From Lysinibacillus sp. PLM2 (GTDB lineage Bacteria; Bacillota; Bacilli; Bacillales_A; Planococcaceae): a stretch of 64,000 nt of DNA. The DNA lies in NCBI GenBank assembly GCA_023168345.1, contig AP025689.1, forward strand, positions 1,238,001 to 1,302,000, given 5' to 3'. Below, in pieces: positions 22,118-31,213 of the stretch (within the stretch, counting starts at the first letter, position 1; each line of letters starts with the position of its first letter). The notes beneath the pieces are model-generated. The model saw only the letters and a list, made by a program, of their open reading frames with translations. It ran no database searches and had not been told where the DNA came from. Both the position numbers and the translations under genes were made by a program.

Positions 22118-23808
22118 TTATTTAACCTTAAAACGTTTGATTAATTCTTGTAGTTCCACTGTTCTGTCTGCTAGATCAACTGCTACGTTATTTACTCCAT
22201 TAATAGTGGCAGTTTGTTTTTCGACTGCAGCTGCTATCGTTTGGAAGTTGTCAGCAGCACTTGTTGAACCATTTGATAGATCTTCAACAGAAGCAGAAAC
22301 TTCCTCTGCACTAGCCGAAATCTGTTGAGAAGCAGCAGAAATTTCACTTATATGCTCATTCATTATTTTAATAGCATCTTGTATAGAGTTAAAGGCAGCT
22401 CCTGATTCTTTAATTACCTCAACGCCATCGCTAACGGATTGAAGGGAATTTTGAACAGCCTTTTCCACATTATCAGTATCATTTTGAATTACATTAGTGA
22501 GTTCTACAATTTTGCTTGCTGATACTTTTGATTCTTCTGCTAATTTCCGAACTTCCTCTGCAACTACTGTAAAGCCTTTTCCATGTTCCCCTGCACGAGC
22601 AGCTTCAATGGCAGCGTTTAAGGCTAATAGATTTGTTTGGTCTGTAATGTTTGTAATGACTTGTGTAATATGACCAATTTCCTCGGATTGCTTACTTAAT
22701 TTTTCTACTAAATCATTTACAATCAATGTAGATTCTTTAATCATATTCATTTGATTTTGAGCTTGATGAACCGTGTTACTACCTTCTTTTGCAATGACTT
22801 CTGTATCAATCGCCTTCTGATGGAGTACTTGTGTCGATTCTGCAATTTTTTGAATACCACTAGCTGTTTCATCCATTGCTTTCGCACTTTCATTTGCGGT
22901 TTTTGCAGACATTTGTGCAATTTCAGCTGTTTCACTAACTTGGTGGGCCATATCCTCTGATGTTGCAGTCATTTCTTCTGTACTTGTAGATAGTTCTTCT
23001 GCTGCAACGGTTAACTGTTCAGTATTTGACTGGACATTACGAATTAAAAGATTTAAATTGTCCTTCATTTTATTAAAAGCATTTGATAATTGACCAATTT
23101 CGTCTTTAGATTTATGTACAATATTTTCTTCTGTTAAATCACCGTCTGCTATTGTGTTTGCAGCATGTACAACTTTTACAAGCGGCTTTGTGATGGAACG
23201 ACGAATATAATAAATGATTACTAGGAATATTACGATTCCAACGATGATTGAACTAAATGCAATCGTTCTTGTTGAAAGCACAGTGTTTTTAGCATCCGCT
23301 GTAACTAAGTCCAGTTGTTCGGCTTGATATTCTAATATTTTTTCTGCATAGTCTAAAATCCCGCGATTAGCTTGTTCTAAATCGATATATTAATAACTTC
23401 TTTGACTTTTTCAAATTCACCGGCATTGTAATATGACCACATTTCTTCCAAGTCACTATTAAAGGTATTATTGTATGCGTTTATTTTAGCAACATAATCT
23501 TTCATATCCTCTGAAACTGCGGATTCTGTAATCTCTAAAATTTTATCGTCAACATATTGTTGATAATTGTCAAGATTGTCTCTTGTTTCTTGTGTATCAT
23601 CAATCAACAGTTCCCGAACGTAAATACCTTGCATCGCAATCCCAAACTTAGTATCATCGGCAAGTCGTACTTGCTTTACCTGAAGATCAACAGCTTTTTC
23701 AACTTTTTGATTAATATTTTCAATTTCGAACAATATTGTTCCTAAAGATAAGATTAACACTACAATGACTATAAAAAATCCTAAACTAATTTTCTTACCA
23801 ATACTCAA
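22118..23808 (-). pseudogene. Methyl-accepting chemotaxis protein, frameshifted
   Basis: Transmembrane chemoreceptor split by a frameshift. Reading from TTG 23808 (behind GGAGGAATTCT) the order is TM1 (residues about 8-30), an extracellular four-helix-bundle sensor region with VRLADDTKFGIAMQG, then a premature stop at 23377-23379. The other frame continues without a gap: sensor end, TM2 (AFSSIIVGIVIFLVIIYYI), HAMP, and the signalling domain with its tip GKGFTVVAEEVRKLA. Removing one AT from (AT)3 at 23385-23390 restores a 562-aa receptor. It is either a recent pseudogene, a slippage-switchable gene, or a sequencing error. Intact receptors of this kind feed CheA/CheW. Confidence 0.88.
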
Positions 23809-23861
23809 AAGAATTCCTCCTTATTAAAAAATTTAGTTATCATATTCATGTAACTTTATAT

Positions 23862-23890
23862 ACTTTATTCCTATTTAAATTACTGGTCAA
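23862..23890 (-). promoter_or_regulatory. Candidate sigma-A promoter of the chemoreceptor
   Basis: On the minus strand, TTGACC (23890-23885), 17 nt, TAAAGT (23867-23862). No sigma-D-type motif (GCCGATAT) was seen, although many Bacillus chemoreceptors use one. Confidence 0.4.
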
Positions 23891-23985
23891 TAACCAATTG
23901 GAAATTGACAAAATATTGTTATTTTTAAGCTCTGTTAAGATGATGAAGAGAGGATTCAGTAAAAGTAAATAGATAAACCAAAACA

Positions 23986-24051
23986 AACTTTTATGGAAAA
24001 TCATAATCTATTTTTCGGAGAACCGTAATCTATTTTTCGGAAAAACATAAT
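23986..24051 (+). repeat. Three tandem 22-bp repeats upstream of the secreted-protein gene
   Basis: Units at 23986-24007, 24008-24029 and 24030-24051. Units 2 and 3 share a perfect 16-bp core, TAATCTATTTTTCGGA (24004-24019 and 24026-24041), and unit 1 matches unit 3 at 16 of 22 positions. A period of two DNA turns directly before a -35 (24056) is the layout of direct-repeat sites for an activator or response regulator. The regulator is not encoded nearby. The rest of the 23809-24205 gap holds the two promoters and the ATG-TAG site. Confidence 0.75.
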
Positions 24052-24055
24052 ATAG

Positions 24056-24085
24056 TTGACGGTGATTTTTAGCGGAAACTATGAA
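24056..24085 (+). promoter_or_regulatory. Candidate promoter of the secreted protein/ABC cassette
   Basis: TTGACG (24056-24061), 18 nt, TATGAA (24080-24085). The -10 is imperfect, which would suit a promoter needing an activator at the tandem repeats just upstream. Confidence 0.5.
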
Positions 24086-24128
24086 AAAATAATAGTGTAG
24101 TAGATTTAGAATGTAAGGGAGGAATCAT

Positions 24129-24134
24129 ATGTAG
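24129..24134 (+). other. Start-stop codon pair behind a strong ribosome-binding site
   Basis: GGGAGGA is followed about 6 nt later by ATG TAG (24129-24134) in the leader of the secreted-protein gene. This is either the remnant of a lost peptide gene (the frame after TAG reads five codons to another stop) or a translated minimal ORF with a regulatory role. Confidence 0.4.
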
Positions 24135-24205
24135 CTTTATAGCAAGAACTAAACTAATAGGTTTGCTTTATTCTGATTCTCGATAATTTTATAGGAGGAG
24201 TTTGT

Positions 24206-24604
24206 ATGAAAAAAACTATATCATTATTTGGTATCTTAGGAATGTTAATTGTAGTTGCAGCTGGACCAGCTAGTGCTTATAATGCGAAATTCGATTTTGA
24301 CATGAACACAGGTCTTTTCCATGGAACGGTATACTCAGATCCAGCTTATAAATATACAAAAAATGAGGATCCATATCTTGAAGTTGATTATATAGAATCC
24401 AAAGTACGTACAAAATTTACGGTAGTTAACTCCGATGGCGATGCAAGAAGTGAAACTTTGACAACACGATCAGCCATTTCCACATTATTAGATAATCAAG
24501 GAATGGCTCAAAACTATCAATACCGAATGAGTGCACAAACTGATGATGGAAGTTGGTATAACCGATACAATGTCACTGGTTCATGGAATCCAGACTCCTA
24601 TTAA
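24206..24604 (+). CDS. Small secreted protein, unknown; bacteriocin-like context
   Basis: 132-aa protein with a clear Sec signal peptide: basic MKK, hydrophobic core, and a likely cut after PASA at residue 24. The mature part (about 108 aa) has no Cys. It is rich in alternating polar/hydrophobic stretches suggesting beta strands (YIESKVRTKFTVV, NYQYRMSAQTDDG) and ends in VTGSWNPDSY. I do not recognise a named family with confidence. GGAGGAG lies 6-7 nt before ATG 24206. A terminator follows and then three membrane proteins and an ABC ATPase, so a bacteriocin-like, toxin or exported-effector role is plausible. This is inference from context; lactococcin-972-type systems share this layout in part, without obvious sequence identity. 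Confidence 0.8.
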   Translation: MKKTISLFGILGMLIVVAAGPASAYNAKFDFDMNTGLFHGTVYSDPAYKYTKNEDPYLEVDYIESKVRTKFTVVNSDGDARSETLTTRSAISTLLDNQGMAQNYQYRMSAQTDDGSWYNRYNVTGSWNPDSY

Positions 24605-24621
24605 TAATTGTTTAGAGTATG

Positions 24622-24656
24622 GTTTTCCTTCATTTTCATGGAGGAAAACTTTTTCA
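24622..24656 (+). terminator. Terminator between the secreted protein and ABC genes
   Basis: GTTTTCCTTCAT (24622-24633) pairs with ATGGAGGAAAAC (24638-24649) over 12 bp with one G-T pair, loop TTTC, then TTTTTC. No convincing promoter lies between it and the next gene, so the transporter genes are probably reached by partial readthrough. Confidence 0.8.
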
Positions 24657-24684
24657 TTTTAACATTATATAGCGTGGTGATATT

Positions 24685-25500
24685 ATGCTGTTGAAAGAAT
24701 TGTCCCGAGCGATATTTAATAGAAGAATGGGTTTGGTGATGGGGGTAATGCTAATTTTGCTTTATCTGTCATCCTATCAATCTCATTTAAGCTCTCACTT
24801 TTTCATTGATAGAAATGCTGGAGATTTAACACCAGAGGGACTAAATGAAATTCTTGAAATCGGAGGGAATACTTATCTTATATGGATTAGCGCTTTTTAT
24901 TACACGCAAGTAATATTTGTGTTAGCTTCAATATACCCTTATGCTGCATCTTTTGTTTATGAGAGAAAAATGAGGTTTCATTATTTTTCAATTATCAGAA
25001 TTGGTCATTTAAAGTATCGTCTTTACAAATTATTTGCAAATGGAATTGCTGGTGGAGTTGCTCTATCTGTACCAAGTGCAATTTACTTTGTAGGATTAAG
25101 TATTTTTTTTGAAAATACAATTCTTCACCCTTTTGATTTTCAACCTGAGGGCTTATTTAGCAGCCTTTTTACTAACACTCCTATGCTTTATATATTATTA
25201 GTCATTTCTATTCATTTTATTTTTGGCTTTTCAATCGCAATATTTGCTATGGGTATTACAAGCTTTTGTTCAAAGATTGTATACGTATACGCAATACCAT
25301 TTGCATTATATTTATCCCTAGATATTATTATTTCTAATATAAATGGACTAGAGAAATACGCAGCTACAAGAATTTATTATCTAATGTCTAATGTAGATTT
25401 AAAGATAAGCGATTTGTTAATCGTCAATTTTATATTAATTCTATCAGGATTATTAATATTCTATATTAATTATAAACAGGAGTTGAAAAATGGTAGTTAG
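24685..25500 (+). CDS. Six-helix membrane protein, ABC-2-permease-like (first)
   Basis: 271 aa with about six hydrophobic segments (near residues 14-31, 63-87, 115-140, 168-198, 200-220 and 243-263). The N-terminus is basic and cytoplasmic, and a large polar loop follows TM1. No enzymatic motif is visible. Permeases of BcrB/LanE-type or ABC-2 exporters look like this, and the linked ATPase supports a transporter subunit. ATG 24685 follows GTGGTGA. The C-terminus overlaps the next gene by 11 bases. The coding sequence is visibly more AT-rich than the housekeeping genes on both sides. Confidence 0.75.
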   Translation: MLLKELSRAIFNRRMGLVMGVMLILLYLSSYQSHLSSHFFIDRNAGDLTPEGLNEILEIGGNTYLIWISAFYYTQVIFVLASIYPYAASFVYERKMRFHYFSIIRIGHLKYRLYKLFANGIAGGVALSVPSAIYFVGLSIFFENTILHPFDFQPEGLFSSLFTNTPMLYILLVISIHFIFGFSIAIFAMGITSFCSKIVYVYAIPFALYLSLDIIISNINGLEKYAATRIYYLMSNVDLKISDLLIVNFILILSGLLIFYINYKQELKNGS

Positions 25501-26272
25501 TTTTTTTGTAATCACTATTAAAAGATTAGTGGGTAGTAAAAAAATTGTTGGAATTATATTTTATTTGTTATGTCTTCCACTACTTATATTAATAATGAAC
25601 GACTGGTCAACTAATTCAAACAGTTGGAATGTAATATTTTTTATTTTTGGTAATCGGTACATTTATTTTATGTTCATTATTCCTGTATTTCTGATTTTAA
25701 TTGATGATATTGCAAATGAAGGGAATTTACGTTATTGTTTAGCGCGCCTTGTAAAAAAAAGTAATTTAATAAAATCTCAACTGATAGTGATGTTATTACT
25801 TAGCTTTATTCTAACATTGTATGTGTTTGGGGTAATCGTAATAGAATCTTTTTTAACATTCGGATTAACATTTGAATGGAGTCAGGAGACTAGATTAGGG
25901 CTTGATCCGTATACCTCTTTTTTTACCGAACTAACACCATTAAATGCTATTAGTTTATATGCTGTACGATTTTTTGTAACTTTAATTTTCATTGGGAGTC
26001 TTTACTTTTATTGGCAAAGTATTACAAAAAGGGAGTTTAGAAGTCTAGGTATTTTTATTATTCTCCTCCTACTTTTTTTTAATTCGATATTAAATTTTTA
26101 CAATATTCCTATTTTAAGTTTTTTGGATTTAAGTTTTGTATATACGTACAACTTCAGCCCTAAAGAAGAAATAATTTTGATATATACACTAACTTCAAAT
26201 TTACCAATATTGATTTTAAGCGTTGGACTAACTTATCTTTCTTTACACCTGTCTAAAGGGGTGAATTTTTAA
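25490..26272 (+). CDS. Six-helix membrane protein, putative ABC transporter subunit (second)
   Basis: 260 aa with about six hydrophobic segments (near residues 18-37, 56-72, 95-118, 153-175, 184-207 and 229-250). It has a basic cytoplasmic N-terminus (ITIKRLVGSKK). Cytoplasmic loops are basic (RLVKKSNLIKSQ, SITKREFRS). It is similar in size and layout to its two neighbours but not obviously a copy of either. It overlaps the upstream gene by 11 bases, suggesting coupled synthesis. No recognised family; a permease role is inferred from the neighbouring ATPase. Confidence 0.72.
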   Translation: MVVSFFVITIKRLVGSKKIVGIIFYLLCLPLLILIMNDWSTNSNSWNVIFFIFGNRYIYFMFIIPVFLILIDDIANEGNLRYCLARLVKKSNLIKSQLIVMLLLSFILTLYVFGVIVIESFLTFGLTFEWSQETRLGLDPYTSFFTELTPLNAISLYAVRFFVTLIFIGSLYFYWQSITKREFRSLGIFIILLLLFFNSILNFYNIPILSFLDLSFVYTYNFSPKEEIILIYTLTSNLPILILSVGLTYLSLHLSKGVNF

Positions 26273-26275
26273 TTT

Positions 26276-27061
26276 ATGACTCTACATTTGTTGTCCATTA
26301 TAAGGTATAACTTTAAATTAATTTATAAAAAATTATTCTTAACTATGGGATGTACTGTTGCAATTCTTTTTTTTCACACATTATTTCAAGAAGGGTATTC
26401 AGATGATTTTTCCGCATTGGAAGTTTATATGTTAAGTATTGGTGGAGTGAATATAGAACAGCTACATTTGCTTCAAATGTTTATTGTTCTACTGCCTTAC
26501 TTAGGAATTACACTAGTAGTTGATGTGTATATAACTCAAGTGATGGCAAGACATGCTATAAACACTATTATTAGAATAGAAAAGAAAATAATTTTTACGC
26601 TATCACATGTTATATCACTCTTTTCCATAATAGTGATAATGCTATTAATTTATCATGGAATGTTGTTAATTATTTCATTCTTCTTATACGATGGTTCACA
26701 AATGAATGCAACACTTTTCCCGTGGCTAACGAAAAATCATGAAAATGCTTTTTTAGTATTATTCGTCTATTCATTTTTCGGCCAACTTTTAGGAACGTTT
26801 TGTATCTCATGTGTTCAACTAGCAATTTCAACTAAATTAAACCGATTAAGTAGCGGTTTCATATTAATTGCCATCATATATTTTATACAATTCATCTACC
26901 CCTTTGTTTTGGCACAGCATACGTTTGTTTCAAATATTTTGATAGATAAATCAGCATATTTTCAGTTTTTATTCACTCAAATGTTGATTATTGGTGGTTG
27001 TATAGTATATCTCTATTTCACTATTAGAAAAAATATAATAATCTTTTCGGAAAGGAGTTAA
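26276..27061 (+). CDS. Six-helix membrane protein, putative ABC transporter subunit (third)
   Basis: 261 aa with about six hydrophobic segments (near residues 20-38, 63-84, 107-137, 155-180, 190-215 and 230-252). It carries a basic N-terminal stretch (IIRYNFKLIYKK) and a charged loop, ARHAINTIIRIEKK. It starts three bases after the preceding stop, and its own stop directly abuts the ATPase start, so all four genes form one operon. No family was recognised. Three membrane subunits with one ATPase is unusual but resembles LanFEG-type immunity transporters in gene count. Confidence 0.72.
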   Translation: MTLHLLSIIRYNFKLIYKKLFLTMGCTVAILFFHTLFQEGYSDDFSALEVYMLSIGGVNIEQLHLLQMFIVLLPYLGITLVVDVYITQVMARHAINTIIRIEKKIIFTLSHVISLFSIIVIMLLIYHGMLLIISFFLYDGSQMNATLFPWLTKNHENAFLVLFVYSFFGQLLGTFCISCVQLAISTKLNRLSSGFILIAIIYFIQFIYPFVLAQHTFVSNILIDKSAYFQFLFTQMLIIGGCIVYLYFTIRKNIIIFSERS

Positions 27062-27715
27062 ATGATGGGTAATATAATAATAGAAACAAAAAATCTATCA
27101 AAATCCTTTAAGAAACAAATAATATTTCACTCTGTATCTTTTGCATTAGAAAAAGGCAAAGCTTATGGTTTTATTGGACATAACGGAAGTGGAAAATCAA
27201 TCTTATTTAAGATTCTATGTGGACTTATGTCACCTGATAGTGGAGAAATCAAAATTTCAGGAAAAACACTTGGTAAAGAGATTGATTTTCCTGATGGTAC
27301 CGGGATAATTATTGAGACGCCTCAATTTTTAGAAGAATATTCAGGTATAAAAAATTTGCGTTACTTAGCTGCGATTAAAAACAAAATTACTGATGAAACG
27401 ATTAAGTCTACTCTTGTAAGAGTTGGTCTAGACCCCGAGAATAGTCAACCAGTTAAAAAATATTCGTTAGGTATGAAGCAAAAGTTAGGTATTGCACAAG
27501 CGATTATGGAGTCTCCTAACCTTTTAATATTGGATGAGCCATTTAATGGTCTTGATAAAACTAGCGTTGAGAATATTCGCTCTCTATTATTAGAACTTAA
27601 GAATAAAGGAGTAACTATACTATTGACTAGTCATATTCAGAAAGATCTTGATTTAATTTGCGATGAGATATTTGAATTTAATGAAAAGAAATTAGAGAAA
27701 ATAACGATGAGGTAG
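27062..27715 (+). CDS. ABC transporter ATP-binding protein
   Basis: 217-aa nucleotide-binding subunit. Walker A is GHNGSGKS (residues about 39-46), the Q-loop region is IIIETPQFLEEYSG, the signature is YSLGMKQKLG, Walker B is LLILDEPFNGLD, and the switch His is in LLTSHI. The sequence type is that of BcrA/EcsA-like ATPases used in bacteriocin immunity, drug efflux or ABC-2 export. A second in-frame ATG at 27065 is also possible. It probably powers the three membrane proteins upstream and handles the secreted protein or its target. Direction of transport cannot be told from sequence. Confidence 0.93.
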   Translation: MMGNIIIETKNLSKSFKKQIIFHSVSFALEKGKAYGFIGHNGSGKSILFKILCGLMSPDSGEIKISGKTLGKEIDFPDGTGIIIETPQFLEEYSGIKNLRYLAAIKNKITDETIKSTLVRVGLDPENSQPVKKYSLGMKQKLGIAQAIMESPNLLILDEPFNGLDKTSVENIRSLLLELKNKGVTILLTSHIQKDLDLICDEIFEFNEKKLEKITMR

Positions 27716-27750
27716 ATTATTTACTGGATACGTTAATTTATATAGAACGC

Positions 27751-27792
27751 AAAAAAAGTACTATTTCATGAAGTATGAAATGTACTTTTTTT
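27751..27792. terminator. Bidirectional terminator between the ABC operon and rqcH
   Basis: AAAAAAAGTAC-ATTTCAT and ATGAAAT-GTACTTTTTTT pair with one bulge around GAAG (about 27751-27769 with 27774-27792). The A-run and T-run on either side suit both converging transcripts. Confidence 0.85.
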
Positions 27793-27809
27793 CTTGTTAA
27801 TATGAACAT

Positions 27810-29501
27810 TTAGTCTTTTTGTTTTCTCAGCTTTAAAATCAGATTCTCATCAGGTGTTACATATATTGTTTTCTGTTCGAAATAAATAACAAAACCTGGC
27901 TTAGCCCCGTTTGGCTTTTTCACTTGACGTATTTGTGTGTAGTCAACAGGTACTGATGACGAGTCTCTTGCTTTACTAAAATAGGCACTTAAATTTGCGG
28001 CTTCCATTAAAGTGGTTTCGTCAGGTTCTTCTGAATGGATGACAACGTGGGAACCAGGAATATCTTTTGTATGTAACCAAGTGTCAGTCTTTTTCGCAAG
28101 TTTAAATGTAAGGTAGTCATTTTGTTTATTATTTTTGCCAACTGAAATTGTAGTTCCTGTTGAGGAAATATACGTTTCTGGAATAGGCTTTGTTGGTTTT
28201 TTCTTTTTCTTTGAAGCACGCATTCTTAAATAGCCTTGTTCTGCTAGTTCCTCTCGAATTTCTTCAATATCTGCTGGTGCTGCCTGTTCAACCTGGCTAA
28301 TTAACATTTCAAAATAACTTATTTCAGAATTGGTTTTTTCTATTTGTTCCTGTACCATAATCAGTGCATTTTTAGCTTTATTATACTTAGTATAGTAATT
28401 TTGTGCATTCTCAATCGGCGTTTTTCTCTCACTTAATGGAATGGTAATTTTCTCTTCATTTTCACTATAATAATTTGTAACAGTAACTTCCTTCATACCT
28501 TTTTCGAAATTATATAAATTCGCCATTAAAAGTTCGCCAAATAGTTGATAACGATCCAATTTTGAAGCGTTGTCTAAGTCTTTTTGAAGCTTCTTAAGTT
28601 TTAATTTCAACTTATTAATTTCATTTTGTAAATAGCGTTCTAGATCCCCAGCCTGCTGTTTAACACGTTCACGTTCTGCTCTTGCATAAAAAACACGGTC
28701 CAATAATTGGCTAAGTGAATGATAACTTGTAGATTGTCCTGTTAAATGGGTGATTTTTGTAGGTGAAAAGTAGATTTTACCTTTTACCTCCATGTAAGTC
28801 GGCGATGCACCAGAATTTATTTCATTTAAAAATGTATGGAAGGTTTCTACGATATTGCCTTGTTCCATACGGTGTAGAAGTTCATTTGCATGGAAGGATG
28901 AAAACCCTTTGTAATGATCTACAACTTCTCTCGCAGTTTTCCCGCTTTCAAAAAAACGAAGGATTTCATCATCTGTCGCTGATGTAGGATTGATTTTATT
29001 TTGTTCAGGTGGTTCTATATATATTTGCCCTGGTAATACTGTTCGGTAGCTATTCATGGATGGTGGTAAATGCTTTAAGCTATCGATGATTTTATCAGTT
29101 TGACTATCAATTAATAGTAGGTTACTATGGCGACCCATTATTTCGATTGTAAGATTTCGATAAACAGTATCTCCAATTTCATTTTTGCTTTCAATACTAA
29201 ATGTAATGACGCGTTCAAAGCTTTGGGTTTGTATCGCTTGAATAAAGCCCCCTTCAATATGCTTACGTAACAACATGCAAAACATTGGAGGTTCACTTGG
29301 ATTATCAATCGGTTCATCTGTTAAATGGATTCGTGCGTAAGATGGGTGTATTGAAAACAATAATTTATGATTCTCACCACCTGCACGAATATGAAGTACA
29401 ACTTCTAGAGCATTTGGTTGATGAACTTTTGTTATACGTCCAGATATAAGTTTAGATAATTCATTTGTAACTGCAAAAGTAAATAATCCATCAAAAGCCA
29501 T
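27810..29501 (-). CDS. rqcH: Ribosome quality-control protein RqcH (NFACT family)
   Basis: Binds 50S subunits stalled with peptidyl-tRNA and adds C-terminal alanine tails (established for B. subtilis RqcH/YloA; older name FbpA-like). It is 563 aa. The NFACT-N domain starts MAFDGLFTFAVTNELSKLI and has EIMGRHSNLLLID. A coiled coil occupies about residues 285-330 and 370-420. The NFACT-R domain has DTWLHTKDIPGSHVVI. The frame is open 30 bases further upstream, but ATG 29501 is chosen for its position behind TGAGGA and the conserved start. It is transcribed opposite to its neighbours. Confidence 0.95.
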   Translation of the reverse strand: MAFDGLFTFAVTNELSKLISGRITKVHQPNALEVVLHIRAGGENHKLLFSIHPSYARIHLTDEPIDNPSEPPMFCMLLRKHIEGGFIQAIQTQSFERVITFSIESKNEIGDTVYRNLTIEIMGRHSNLLLIDSQTDKIIDSLKHLPPSMNSYRTVLPGQIYIEPPEQNKINPTSATDDEILRFFESGKTAREVVDHYKGFSSFHANELLHRMEQGNIVETFHTFLNEINSGASPTYMEVKGKIYFSPTKITHLTGQSTSYHSLSQLLDRVFYARAERERVKQQAGDLERYLQNEINKLKLKLKKLQKDLDNASKLDRYQLFGELLMANLYNFEKGMKEVTVTNYYSENEEKITIPLSERKTPIENAQNYYTKYNKAKNALIMVQEQIEKTNSEISYFEMLISQVEQAAPADIEEIREELAEQGYLRMRASKKKKKPTKPIPETYISSTGTTISVGKNNKQNDYLTFKLAKKTDTWLHTKDIPGSHVVIHSEEPDETTLMEAANLSAYFSKARDSSSVPVDYTQIRQVKKPNGAKPGFVIYFEQKTIYVTPDENLILKLRKQKD

Positions 29502-29622
29502 GATAGATTCCTCATTTCTATAAAAAATCAAAGTATAGGTTTTATTATATAATTTTTTTATAAAGAAATGGGAAAAAACGTTCTCTAATTAATATTTCTT
29601 AAGTTATATTTTTCAAAACATA

Positions 29623-29631
29623 TGTTATAAT
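29623..29631 (+). promoter_or_regulatory. Extended -10 promoter of yloC
   Basis: TGT-TATAAT at 29623-29631, 32 nt before the yloC TTG. The -35 is weak, as is usual for extended -10 promoters. Confidence 0.5.
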
Positions 29632-29662
29632 TGGAACAATATACAGAAAGGTGTGACGAACC

Positions 29663-30538
29663 TTGGTGCGTAGTATGACAGGATTTGGCAGGGGTGTCAC
29701 AACAACGGATGATTATCAGCTGACTGTTGAAGTAAGATCTGTAAATCATCGTTTTTTAGAAATTCAAACAAAATTTCCAAAAGAATGGCTTGAAATTGAA
29801 CTTTTAGCAAAAAAATTATTATCTCAATTTGTCATTAGAGGTAAGCTAGATGTAGTCGTAAATTTAAAAATAAACGAGCAGTCAGTTTCAAATGTACAGA
29901 TTAATTGGCCCCTAATTGATGCCTACAAAAATGCAAAAGAGCAGCTTGAAAACGTATTGCCTCTAAATGAAAAATGGTCAATGCAAGAAATTTTTTCTAT
30001 TGAAAACGCCATTATATATGAAAAAAAAGAAATATCCATTGAAGAACTAAAATCAGCAATGGAGCATGCTTTAACCGAGGCAGTCAATAACTTAGTTCAA
30101 ATGCGTGAGCGTGAAGGGCAACAATTGGCATTCGTTTTGTTACAATATAAAAATGACTTAGAAGAGCAAATTCAACTAATACGTAAGTTCTCTCCAAATG
30201 CCGTAAACAAATACCGCGAAAAACTGATTAATCGTATGAAAGAGATTGTTGATTCTAATTTGATAGACGAACGCATACTAGCCGAAGTTGCCATTTATGC
30301 AGATCGAGTAGATATATCAGAAGAATTAGATCGTCTTGAAAGCCATTTTCAACAGTTAACAGAAACTTTAAATGAGGATACATCTATTGGTCGAAAACTG
30401 GATTTTTTAATGCAAGAATGTCTTCGTGAAATCAATACGATTGGCTCGAAAAATCAATCCTCTGATGCATCCGTTGCAGTTGTCCAAGCAAAAACGATAT
30501 TAGAAAAAATGCGAGAACAAATACAAAATATTGAATAG
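29663..30538 (+). CDS. yloC: YicC/YloC family endoribonuclease-like protein
   Basis: 291 aa. The N-terminal YicC domain starts VRSMTGFGRG and contains VEVRSVNHRFLEIQTKFP. The C-terminal DUF1732 domain has RVDISEELDRLESH and GRKLDFLMQECLREINTIGSK. YicC proteins have been described as RNA-degrading (E. coli YicC with RyhB). The role in Bacillales is less clear. The TTG start at 29663 has AAAGGTG about 10 nt upstream; GTG 29666 is an alternative. In B. subtilis remA follows, but here gmk is next. Confidence 0.92.
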   Translation: MVRSMTGFGRGVTTTDDYQLTVEVRSVNHRFLEIQTKFPKEWLEIELLAKKLLSQFVIRGKLDVVVNLKINEQSVSNVQINWPLIDAYKNAKEQLENVLPLNEKWSMQEIFSIENAIIYEKKEISIEELKSAMEHALTEAVNNLVQMREREGQQLAFVLLQYKNDLEEQIQLIRKFSPNAVNKYREKLINRMKEIVDSNLIDERILAEVAIYADRVDISEELDRLESHFQQLTETLNEDTSIGRKLDFLMQECLREINTIGSKNQSSDASVAVVQAKTILEKMREQIQNIE

Positions 30539-30562
30539 TTCTTTGCTAAATGTAAAAAGTGA

Positions 30563-31210
<648 letters not shown>

Positions 31211-31213
31211 ACT

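Noticed and set aside
24004-24041. CRISPR-like array
   Set aside because: Only two perfect 16-bp repeats with 6-bp gaps and a third degenerate unit; no spacers of CRISPR length and no cas genes.
22010-27809. Prophage or transposon carrying the accessory genes
   Set aside because: No integrase, transposase, terminal repeats or target duplications were seen at the edges.
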